Assembly (NCBI GenBank): GCA_951804985.1
Contig: OX638131.1
Location: 107,218,464 to 107,282,463 of the forward strand
From: Dryomyza anilis
Taxonomy: Eukaryota > Arthropoda > Insecta > Diptera > Dryomyzidae
DNA: 64,000 nt
Reading direction: 5' to 3'
In this document: positions 47,885 through 58,129 of the stretch, piece by piece
Layout of the letters: every line of letters begins with the position of its first letter
Numbering within the stretch: the stretch's first letter is position 1
Translations under genes and position numbers: made by a program
The notes under the pieces: generated by a model
What the model saw: the letters and a program-made list of their open reading frames with translations, nothing else
Told to the model about the DNA's origin: nothing
The model's database searches: none

Positions 47885-49625
47885 GGTAGTATACGAGAAA
47901 TAAATGTCTCGAAGAATACTGGTCCGATGAAAATAATCAGGTAATAATTTTCCGCGAAAAAAAGGCCAGTATATAATGGTTCGAGGAAGAATTGTTTCAA
48001 GGAATAGTTGTCTCGCAGAAAAATAGTCAGGAAAAGAAGAATTTGCCGATGAACTATATTTTCCCCGAGAAATAATGCTTCGGGGAATAATTATGCCGGA
48101 AAGTTTTATGCGGGTAAACATTTCCAGGGAAGATTATTTCAAAGAAGAATGGTCTGGCGGGTATAGTCAGGGAATGAATTGTTCGTGGAAGATTTATATT
48201 AGGAACAATTTTAAGGGAAACATTTTGTTTCGAGGAATATTATCCGGGGTGGAATTATACGGGAAAGAATTCTTCAGGAAAGTATATTTCGGGAAATAAT
48301 TGTTCGGGAAAGAATTATAGCAGAATGAATGGTTCGGGAAGAATTATCCTGGGAAGTATAGACAGTTGTACGGGATATCGACAGATGTACGGGAAAGAAT
48401 TGTTTCGAAGAATTATTCATTCCTAGAAGAATGTGCTGGGGAGGAATTTTTCAGAGAAAGAATTGTCCTGTGAAGTGTAGTCTGGGAAAGAATTGTTCGG
48501 GGTAGAATTATATCGGGAATAATTGTCCGGGAAAGAATTGTTTCAAAGAATTATTGTTGTGGAGAAGAATGTTCCTGGAAAAGAATTTTCCGGGGAAGGG
48601 CAGTCCGTGAAAAAATTTGTCTGCGGAATATAGTCGGAGAATGAATTGTTCGGGATAAAATAATATCGGGAACATAGTATATTCTGCGAAAGAATTATTC
48701 GGAGTAGCTTTATTTCGGTTATCCGGGAAAGAATTATTGTTTCGAAGAAAAATGTTCCGTGGAGGAATTATCCGACGAAGAATTGTCCGGTGAAGTATAG
48801 TCTGGGAAATAATTGTCCAGGGAAGTGCAGGCCGGTATTGAACTTTCCGGCGAAGTATAGTCCAGAAAAGAACTATTCGGGGTATAATTATATCGGGAAT
48901 AGTTTTTAGGAAAAGAATTGTTTCAAAGCATTAGTTTCGAAGACGTGTATTCCGGCGAAGAATTGTCCGAGAAAGTACTGGCTGGGGAAGGATAGTCTGG
49001 GATAGAATTGTCTGGATAAGAGAGATAAGAGAAGGCCGGGAATTAATTGTCCGGGGAAGTAAAGTCCGAGAAAGAACTGGCCGGGGAAGCATAGTCTGGG
49101 ATAGAATTGTCTGGATAAGAGAGATAAGAGAAGGCCGGGAATTAATTGTCCGGGGAAGTATAGTCCGCGAAAGAATTCTTCAGGGAAGATTTATTTCGGC
49201 AACAGCTGTTCGGAAAAGTATTGTTTCGAAGTAATATTGTTTCGAAGAAGAATGTTCCGGTGCGGATTTATCCTAAGAAGGACTGTCCGGGCAAGTATAG
49301 TCCGGGAAAGAATTGAACGGGGAAGTATAGCTTGGAAAAGAATTATGCTGATAAATACAGTACAGAAAAGAATTGTTCGAGGAAGTAAAGTTCGGAAAAT
49401 AATTGGCCGTGGAAGTCCGAGAATGAATTGTTTGGGAAGGAACTCTACGGAAAAAATGTATATCGGGGAATAATTATATCAGCGACATATTGTCGCGATT
49501 AATAATTGACTTAATTAAATATTATCCGGAGAAAATTGTGTCAGAGAAGCATTTTCAAGCAAGAACTATTCGGAGAACAATTGTCGGTAAAGGTATAGTT
49601 TCGTAAATGCTATTTCGTTTAAAAT
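47885..49625. repeat. GC-richer degenerate array of CCGGGAAAGAATTGT / GGGGAAGTATAGT units
   Basis: About 1.7 kb of degenerate direct repeats of roughly 12-18 bp alternate GGGAAAGAATTGTTCG and GGGAAGTATAGTCC forms. The plus strand is strongly purine-rich. A recent internal duplication is clear: about 68 bp starting ATAGTCTGGGATAGAATTG occurs at 48992 and 49091. Frames at 48075-48299, 49237-49473 and 47867-48121 are repeat translations rich in Arg/Gly. Confidence 0.8.
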
Positions 49626-49629
49626 AAAT

Positions 49630-51665
49630 TATTTGCAGAGCTATTTCACTGAGTTTATAACAAGAATATGGTACATTAAGCTGGTACTTTCATTCTAATG
49701 CTTTCCGATATAAAGGTTTTATTAGTTTCTGAACACTTTTGTATTAAATAATGAACTAGTTAGATTAAAATATTAAAATTTCTTACATTTTTAAAATCTT
49801 TTCACTATAATCCCTTTATTTTAATTTCAAAGACACACGACATAACTGCACTAATCCATAAATTATGCCAAAAAGGCTAACATTTTAACCGAACTCTATA
49901 AGACGTTCTTCTACCCTTCGTTTACACTTCGCTCACACATTATTGCATTTTCATAATCTACGGACAGCTTTTGTCTCTTTTTTCTATAGAATTAATTATC
50001 GTCATCCTTATTAATAATATTACAAATTGTCTCCGAGCAACATTTGCCTTGAGCATTTAATTTGCTCATGACCCTCTTAAGTTGTTTATAGCTTCAAGAA
50101 GATACTATATAGCTATATAGTATAACATACAAAAGAGCAACATGGAGACAACTTAATTTGTAGGAACAACAAAATTTTCTTAAGAACAGCAGCACGTATA
50201 TGTTTTGAGAATTTTAATCAATTAATAAAATTATGAGAACCTTTTTGAAAATAACTACTGGGAAAATCAAGAGCGACACTTTATCGATAATTAAGTGCAT
50301 TTTGTGTGTGTAATGTTTAAAATATTTTTATACTTTGGTGGGTAGGGCAATAGTTGACATGAGTATGGGGGGGATACAAACTATAGCTGTCGGTAATGCA
50401 TCGAACGAAGTGAGTTCTATAGTATATAGTAAAATTGTGTATTATACAAGTTCGATGATACGTTGTAATTGCAACGGATGTGCTTTGGCGCCCAAGGCAT
50501 TACTTTGAAAATTGATAAGTGTAAATTCGATGACGATATGTAGTAGGTTAGGGTAAAGTGTGGGAGTATTAAGATAAAAGTAGAGAAAATGATTTTTGCT
50601 GCGAACTGCGAATAGAATTCACAGAATTTTTATAAATAGGTTTTGAACTAAAATATGAAATGAAAATAATAAAACTCTAAAAATATTTTGTAAATTGTTG
50701 CTAAAATAAATAAAATTAAAAAAAAGCTTAAATTACAAAAAAAAAAATATATATATAAATAAAAAATGTATACAAAATACATATGGTCTAAAAAAACACT
50801 TTTTGACTTAAAACCTCATAAATTTTACAATAGCAAATAAATCAAACATGTATAATAAAATATGCAAATAATGCAAAAATACGATACAGATAAATGTTAC
50901 ACTAAAATATTCAACCAACACAGACCATATTTTGTATATACATATTGCAAACAATTGAATTTATTTAATGTGAACATAACAAAATGAAAAAAAAAAGAGT
51001 TGAAAATGTAAAGTGATTCAGTGAATTTGCATTGACAGTCAAAGCTGCTATATTTAGCACGACATAGCAAAAATAAACGCATAAATTTATTTTTTATTTT
51101 TTACAAAATAAAGATAACACAATTTATACAAGCCAAATAACTGCAAACTGAAGATTTCATTTTATAAAAATATAAAATTGCATAAATTGTGTGTTTGGTA
51201 TAAATAACAATTTTAAAAAGTTAATGTTTTAAAAGATAAAAAATTACTGAAATACTGAATGCATACAATTCATATTTAATCTATCGCATAATTTCATAAC
51301 TACCGGTTTGAGTTGTTAAATTTATTAATATAACATATGAAGTTTTTAAAATGTAAAACTTTTTAAATTTTAAAAATAATAATATTTGAACTTGATTATT
51401 TAAAAATGAATAAATTCAATAATAATTACAATAAAAAAGCTAAATTAAAAAAAATATAAAAGGTTTGTGCATAAAATATTATTTAAGCAAGGACACAAAC
51501 CAAGGCTTTTCTCAGTACGGGATTTCTCAATACTTAATCAATTATTGATTTATTAGTAGTTTTAATCAGAGCTGAGAATTTATTTAAATTTTCAGTGCTA
51601 TTCACATATAAAACTGAATTTAATTTTGAATTGTCGAATTTAGTTTAACCTTTACTCAGAAAGAA
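49630..51665. other. AT-rich intronic sequence
   Basis: No supported gene. A perfect 22-bp palindrome lies at 50102-50123 (half-site ATACTATATAG). The interval 50320-50560 is slightly more complex. Confidence 0.4.
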
Positions 51666-51710
51666 TAAAATATACCATAAAATTAATAGTTTTTTTTACT
51701 ATAAAAATTA

Positions 51711-52211
51711 TATAATAATAATAGTTTGGCCCTGTATAGAACTTCGGCCGAGAACTTCTCTCCGAGCTGTGCGTGTTATATTTGTACTCAAATTGGTGGG
51801 ACCTACAGTTTATTGCCTGTCCGAACGACGGGTGAGAGCTTTTCATACACCCAGAAAAAATACTATATAAATAATAGTTTTTTACTATTAAAAATATTCA
51901 ATAGGATAAATTATTATTTTAATCGGAAAATACCATTAAATACTAGAAAATACCATGACATTGCCATTGAGTTTATATGAACATTTTTATTTTTTGTATA
52001 CTATTAAATCAATAATTGTCCTATTGACAAATTTTAATGGGATTTGAGGGAATTTTTTTCTGGGTGTAGGCAATGTTTTTACTCTCGTAGGTTTACCATT
52101 TACTGCCGAGAGGTAGCGTCGCATCGAAAAATGTTTTCTATGAAACAGATGTTGGCAGTGGCTGGGGATCGAACCACGGACCTTTCGGCTCGTAGATAAT
52201 CTACCGACGCT
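51711..52211 (-). mobile_element. tRNA-derived SINE with 13-bp target duplication, interrupted by a MITE
   Basis: On the minus strand the element starts AGCGTCGGTAGATTATC (A-box-like), followed by the RNA polymerase III B-box-like GTGGTTCGATCCC. A body with TACGAGAGTA and TTGAGTACAAATATAACACG follows, and it ends CCAAAC plus a TTA-type tail. ACTATAAAAATTA flanks both sides (51698-51710 and 52212-52224), a perfect 13-bp target-site duplication. Without the nested insertion the SINE is about 280 bp. The head lacks the few bases normally before the A box, so it is slightly 5' truncated. Partial copies lie at 44.82 and 61.61 kb. Confidence 0.8.
51848..52066. mobile_element. 219-bp MITE with CACCCAGAAAAAA termini, TA target duplication
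   Basis: It begins CACCCAGAAAAAA and ends TTTTTTTCTGGGTG, with TA at 51846-51847 and 52067-52068. It splits the SINE body exactly, so it is younger than the SINE. A subterminal inverted pair (TCAATAGGATAAAT and ATTGTCCTATTGA) is visible. The TA duplication suggests mobilisation by a Tc1/mariner-type transposase. No ORF. Confidence 0.8.
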
Positions 52212-52224
52212 ACTATAAAAATTA

Positions 52225-52535
52225 GTCTTTAAAAAAATCCTACCATAAAATTAATAGTTTTTTTTACTATTAAAATTAGTCAATAGTGGAAATTTTTCTG
52301 AATATATTAGAATTTGTACACAAGCCATAACTGGGAACATATCAAAATATTTTCGGAAAAATGTCTACTAAGGTTGCGACTTGAAAATAAAAACCTTAAC
52401 TCAGGAAATGATTCCATTTATTATTATTAAGTTTTAAACGTAAGGTTTAGTAATGTTAAAATAGAGCTGAAAATTACAATTCTTAGGCCTGAAAATTTAA
52501 ATTATTTTTTACAAAAGATATGGTGAAATTTCATG
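52225..52535. other. AT-rich spacer
   Basis: No gene. CCATAAAATTAATAGTTTTT appears both here (52244) and just before the SINE (51676), as a local duplication flanking it. Confidence 0.45.
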
Positions 52536-52539
52536 CATA

Positions 52540-53420
52540 AATTTGGGGATAACTGTATCAAAATTCAAAAGGAACGTTTCAGATTTATTTCAACATGGGG
52601 CCTTCAAACCCGAATCCAGGTCTAAACTGCTATTGTTATTTCTCCTGAATAGTTTAATTTCTATAACAAATTTAAAAGAATGGTTCAAGAAGGTTTCAAT
52701 GGTATTTCAGGCATGGACGGTACTTTTTAAAACTGATTTCAAATCTGAACTGATCTGATTTTTATTGCAGAATAGTTTAACATGTACAACAAATTTGTAA
52801 GAAAGGTTACTGTGGTATTTCAATCATGGACAAGACCTTTGAAAACTTAATTCAGTTTTGAACGTATCTGATATTATCTGCTGAATAATTTAACGAATTT
52901 AAAATAAAGGCTTCAGAAATATTTCAGACATGGACGGAGCCCTTCAAAATCCAATATTTACTGCTGAAATGTTGAACTTTTAAAACCAATTTGCAGGAAA
53001 TGTTTCAATGCTATTTCAGGCATGGGCAGGGCCTTTCCACACTGAATTCAGGTCTGATATTATCTGCTGAATAGTTTAACTTCTACAAAAAATTCATATG
53101 GAAGATTTCAGAGTTATTTCAGGCATGGTCAGACACTTTCAAAACTTAATTTTGGAATAAATTGATGTACAAAAAATTAAAAGGAATGATTCAGAAAGGG
53201 TTTATAGGTATAAAAAAAAATTCACATAAAAATTTACATATCAAGGATGAGAGAGCCTTTCAAAACTGAATTCAGATTTGCGCTGATCTGATTTGTACTG
53301 CTGAATAGTTTAACTTCAACAACATATTCAAAAATGAAGATTTCAGTGGTATTTAAGGCATGAGCAAAACTGAATTCAGAGCTCAAAAAATCTAAAATTC
53401 TATGCTGGATAGTTTTACAA
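52540..53420 (+). repeat. degenerate ~115-bp tandem repeat
   Basis: About seven to eight diverged units carry the ordered blocks TTTCAGGCATGGACGG, CCTTTCAAAACTGAATTCAG, TCTGATATTATCTGCTGAAT and AGTTTAACTTCTACAA. Spacing between TTTCAGGCATGG-like blocks varies around 90-120 bp. No frame is conserved. Confidence 0.65.
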
Positions 53421-53424
53421 TATA

Positions 53425-54455
53425 TTACATCATATTTGAACTCTTATTAAAAATTCATATTCGATCGAATATATCGAATATCTGTGAAACTAAAACGATT
53501 TTTGATATTAATATATTTATTACTACTGTATTAAAGAGTTTGTCGTTGTTATAAATTAGAAACGGTGATTTGCAAAAAACTAAACCTAAACAATTTCACA
53601 CATGCTCCAAGAGCATGTTACTTTTTCCAACTAAAAAAATATGACTAATACATTTTAACTGGAATCAGTGAAAATAACATATTAAAAATGCAAAAAACAA
53701 TTATTGATATTTATCGCATACGCTATACATAAGTTTGTGGTTTCAATATAAAATTGTTTAAACGTTAAATATTGACAGACAACTACCTTTCGTTGACTAC
53801 CATAAGTTTGCAGTAAACATTTTTATACTTTCGCATATTTGTGGTAATAAATTGAAAGCGTGCCAAAAGCATGACAATTTTATGCTAATTTTTGATGTGG
53901 CACAAAACAATGAGTGAACAAATTTGTTATTATAATTGTGATTGAAATGAACTGAACTGACTGACTGAATGAGAACTAACAGACCAGGCAGTCAGTCATT
54001 ATCACAGTTGGTTCGCCGTCAAGCTCGTGTTAAATGTTAAAATAAAAAATAAAAAAAAAACAATTATAAAAGGTGTGTTTTGAAAACATGCGGATTTCAT
54101 TATCATAAATGTCGTTTAAATGCGGAAAATTTATGTTAGTTTTTTGTTTGCATAAAGTAGTAGATTTTGCAATTGTTTATAATGATTAATGATTTATGGA
54201 AAATAGGATTATTTTAGTTATAACTATTTATTTTTTATAATTTTAATTGATAGTAATTTAAAAATATAAAAATATTGGAATTTATTACAGCTAAAAGATT
54301 TTGCATGAAAATCAAGAAAATAAAAATCAATTTATTCAAATTTAAAATAATATTTTTTTATATCTATAAATTATCCTATAAGGAAGTGGAACTTTGATTT
54401 TTGTTTGTTGTTGAAAACATAACACGTACAAAAAAAACAGAATACGCAGTTATAA
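53425..54455. other. intronic sequence, complex at 53.7-54.1 kb
   Basis: No supported gene. The interval 53760-54020 is somewhat GC-richer, with GAACTGAACTGACTGACTGA and CAGTCAGTC motifs. Confidence 0.35.
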
Positions 54456-54462
54456 TCTACAC

Positions 54463-54577
54463 TCTCAAATTATATAGAAATGATGTATAGAATGTCCATT
54501 GAAATTATTGTCTTGAATGGCTTCTTAAGACAATTTTCCCTATGTGCATTCTATATAACATTTCTATATAATTCGAG
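54463..54577. mobile_element. 115-bp palindromic MITE-like element
   Basis: The left end CTCAAATTATATAGAAATG and right end CATTTCTATATAATTCGAG are near-perfect inverted repeats, extended internally by TATAGAATG/CATTCTATA. Size and structure fit a short hairpin MITE. Confidence 0.65.
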
Positions 54578-54689
54578 GATATTGATTTTGAACACATAAC
54601 AAGTTTTCTTTCGTTTCACATACATTTTCATTAAAACACTATTACTATTGCTCTACTTAACTAGTTTAGTTCAAACATCATTTGAAATT

Positions 54690-54905
54690 AGTATAGAAAA
54701 GGATCAAGACCACAGTAAAAAATTGTGCTAGGAACATGACCAGAAATGATCATTATATACCTGTTTACTTTCTAATAACCCGACCAGTTACATGAGAAAC
54801 CTAATCTGCTAATGATCATGTCTTTCCTAATAGGGTAAATTGCTACAAGGTGACCTGATCAATTTGTTCACGTAACTGATTGGGTTTTGACTAATAAAAA
54901 AAAAA
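54690..54905. mobile_element. TGATCA-rich MITE-like relic
   Basis: GAACATGACCAGAAATGATC, CCTAATAGGGTAAATTGCTA and TGACCTGATCAAT resemble the 43.6 kb segment and the 15/45 kb elements. Ends are not resolved. Confidence 0.4.
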
Positions 54906-54909
54906 TGTT

Positions 54910-55600
54910 ATCTGAAATATTAAAATAATGTCCACTATCGATAGATTTTATATGGGGCAGAAAATGATTTCATATTTATACAAAACAAAAATAAATCCTA
55001 CAAAATATTTACATTGTTTGTATTTAGGTTAATAATTTATTAACCCATTAAACTATATAACAAAGTAAATATAGTTTAGTGTTTTTGAACCGTGTGAACT
55101 TTTTTTTAAATAACCTGCAATTTAAATTAAAATAAATATTTCAATTTTCACACGAGTTCCCGCAATTAACTCATTGAATTTATTAAAATATTAAATGAAA
55201 ATAGTATTATTTTGTTTTAAAACTAAATAAATTGTCTAACAAAGGTCGTTTGCTGTTTATTTTTTTTATCATAATAATGTGAATATTTGCATAATAAAAC
55301 AAAAGATATTCACTAAAAAATCAAAACTATTAACATAATTATGATGAGATATAACAAAAAGATGTAACTAAAAGAAAAATACCAAAAACTACAACATTAG
55401 CAGTTAGTTTTTATACTAGACTATAGCATATTTAAGTACAATTTTTGTTGTTTTAAATCAAGCAAAGTTGAGCAAGTTATGCATTTATTATTTAATCAAA
55501 GAGTTGTATCGATTTTGTAGTAGTCATTGATGGAAGTTATGAATGAAAAATTTGATTTTAATAGTAACTACTAACAGGTTTTTTGTAGTAAATTTAGAAA
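54910..55600. other. AT-rich spacer
   Basis: No gene or clear repeat. Confidence 0.4.
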
Positions 55601-55604
55601 AGTG

Positions 55605-56235
55605 TTTACTATGGTTTATACTATACTTTAGACTATAGTTTATACTGTAGTTTATGCTAGAGTTTTTAATTTAGTTTAAACTATAGTTTATACTATAGTT
55701 TATAACATGGTTTATACTATAGTTTATACTATAGTTTATACTATAGTTTGTAATATAGTTTATGCTATAGTTAGTACTATAGTTTAAACTATACTTTATA
55801 CTATAGTTTATACTATAGTTTATACTATAGTTTATACCATAGTTTATACTATAGTTTATACTATAGTTTATAATATAGTTTATACTATAGTATATACTAT
55901 AGTTCATACTATAGTTTATACTACAGTTTATACTATAGTTTATACTAGAGTTTATACTATAGTGTATACTATAGTTTATACTATAGTTTATACTATAGTT
56001 TATACTATAGTTTGTACTATAGTTTATACTACAGTTAGTACTATAGTTTATACTATACTTTATACTATAGTTTATACTATAGTTTATACTATAGTTTATA
56101 CTATAGTTTATATTATAGTTTATACTATAGTTTATACTATAGTTTATACTATAGTTTATACTATAGTTTATACTATAGTTTATACTATAGTTTAATTTAT
56201 ACTATATTTTATACTATTTTATAATATAGTTTTTA
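55605..56235. repeat. 12-bp ACTATAGTTTAT minisatellite
   Basis: About 50 units of ACTATAGTTTAT make up the array, almost perfect from 55960 to 56190. Each unit holds the palindrome CTATAG, and neighbouring units create ATAAACTATAGTTTAT palindromes. Frames of 77-78 codons on both strands are artefacts of a period divisible by three. Confidence 0.95.
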
Positions 56236-56239
56236 ATAT

Positions 56240-57310
56240 ATTGTTAGCTGACCATTTTTGTATTTTTAAAAAAGTCTTTTTTTTAAATCCAAGAATTTTG
56301 CACATTTTTAAACATGACTGAGAAATAAATTGCGCATTTGCTTAATTATTTGTCGTAAATTAATTGTTTAGATAAATGAATCATTTATAATATACATTGT
56401 AATTGACTCATCTTGAAATCACGTTGTTCGACACAAACAGCTTTGTACTGTAATAAATATATTGTTATTGCAATAAATAATATAACAACGTTTTTATATA
56501 ATTCTAAACTGCTTAGTCATATTTTTTTTCATGATATTTTTGTATAACTTTTGAAATTTATTAATAATTCTATAATTTTTCTTTGAAAATATTTTTAAAA
56601 TTTGTTAATTTTTAAAATACATTTTTATAATTACAATTTTCCATTAGTTTTTTACTATAATATTTATGTTATTTATTTTTATTATTTTTATCAATTAAAT
56701 ATGTTTAACATTTTTATATTTTATTAGTTTTTTGATTAAGTTTTCTATTATAATTTTCTAATAAACTTTTGTTTTTACATTAGTTCTACAGCTGTTTTCC
56801 ATAAATTAATTATTCGTAACGATTTCCAAATGCGTTGATTGCCAAGTGTGTCATGTGAAAAAAGTTGTTTTTATCAAGAAATTCTGAATTTTCTTACTTT
56901 CGCAAGAATCTTTGTAGTTTTCAGACGCAGAGAGATGGTAAAGGCAGATTAGAAAATTCAGAGAGTCATATGGAAATACAGAAAGTTGATATCAAGATGT
57001 ACAGAAAGTTGATGTCAAGTTAAATCAATTTCATACAAATTAAATGCATTTCGTATGGCAAGTAATGGTTGTGAAATAAAAAAAAACAGTTTAAAGAATA
57101 TTTTTCGTTCGTGCTAATTTTTGCTAATAAAGTGGATTTTTATTGTGATCAAATTTGAAAATGTCGAACAGAAAGTTATTCTTGATTCAGATTTTGTTAA
57201 ATAATTTTTAAAACTTTGAATTTAATATGAAAACTATGAGATATAGTTAATATATATGTATGAGATAAACATATTTAGAATATATGAAAATATATATAAA
57301 AAAAAATGTC
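56240..57310. other. AT-rich sequence just inside the putative intron
   Basis: No supported gene. AGAAAGTTGATNTCAAG is repeated near 56980 and 57003. Confidence 0.4.
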
Positions 57311-57318
57311 CAACTCAC

Positions 57319-57560
57319 CTTAATTGAGAACTGCTCGATGTATTAAAATCCAAATTTCAAAATTGCGATTTGTGCTTTTAGTCGTTGCACTGCTGCTGCA
57401 GTTAGTCAGTTTATCATATAATGTGAGTCTCTAATTAACACCGATATCGGCGGATATCGAGAACTGCACGAAACTATGCAGCCGGATTTACGGCAGGCAT
57501 GATACGCAAGGTCGTTGTGTAGAATGTGGTTATTACAAGTGCAATTTTTCTTTAGCAATT
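57319..57560 (-). other. candidate 5' noncoding exon of the rau-like gene (upstream boundary unknown)
   Basis: On the minus strand a segment ends CAGTTCTCAATTAAG before the near-consensus donor GTGAGT at 57318-57313. It has no ATG in its last 60 nt. A TAA lies in the frame that would enter ATG 6564. The upstream sequence (57420-57540) is GC-richer and holds two GATATCG motifs. The transcription start and exon 5' end cannot be fixed. Confidence 0.35.
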
Positions 57561-57729
57561 TAAATTCCAATTGCTATTTTTAATTTATTTTTGCAGCAAT
57601 TACTTATTTTACTGCACTGAAATGCATAATCAATTTTGAAATGATTTACGTTATGTTTCTGCCGAAGTTATTTTTGTTTAAAATATTATTTAAACAGTTA
57701 ATAAACGTTTTTCAAATGTTGTTGCAACT

Positions 57730-58045
57730 TTAATTGTAATTTGTTGTTTACTATTTTCTTTGCTATGATTATTTTAATGTTTATTCTTATTGTTATTTTG
57801 TTTTATATGTTTTTAGACTGTTTCTGCAATTATAATATGTTTATTACAATTATTATTTGTTTCTTGTAAATGTAATAATGTTTGTTAAAATTATTATTTT
57901 GTTTGTTGTATATATGATAATGTTTGTTACAATTATTATTTTATTTTCCGTAATTATAATAATGTTTGTTACAATTATTATATTGTTTGCTGTAATTATA
58001 ATAATGCTTTTCAATTTTTTTCGTTTTTTTGCAGTTTTTTAATAT
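57730..58045. repeat. degenerate ~45-bp ATAATGTTTGTTACAATTATT repeat
   Basis: About four to five units combine AATGTTTGTTACAATTATTA with TTTGTTGTAATTATA-type segments. The 61-codon frame 57857-58042 is a translation of these units. Confidence 0.6.
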
Positions 58046-58129
58046 TGTATTTTGCTCGAATATTTTATTGTTTTGTAAGTTTTTTAAGTTTTTACACTTT
58101 TTCTTATGTATTTTTCACAGTTGTGATTT

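Larger units (their letters stand above)
6565..57318 (-). other. putative ~50.7 kb first intron of the rau-like gene
   Basis: The acceptor TTTACAG at 6566-6565 must be served by an upstream donor. The best minus-strand candidate outside repeats is AATTAAG/GTGAGT at 57319/57318. Between them I find no other exon of this gene and no unrelated gene. The interval is AT-rich, full of minisatellites and non-autonomous elements, and contains a ratchet-like site near its middle. Long first introns with regulatory DNA are common in fly developmental genes. The connection is inference; a closer unseen alternative first exon is possible. Confidence 0.4.

Noticed and set aside
47809..49473. Several 63-84-codon frames in the GC-richer array
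   Set aside because: They follow the GGGAAAGAATTGT repeats on both strands and carry no domain.
52155..52211. A functional tRNA gene on the minus strand
   Set aside because: A- and B-box-like motifs are present, but the acceptor stem is absent, the T-arm does not pair well and the segment continues into a SINE body with target-site duplication.
55671..56195. Frames of 77-78 codons on both strands (NYSI and YTIV repeats)
   Set aside because: Translations of the 12-bp ACTATAGTTTAT array, open on both strands by periodicity.
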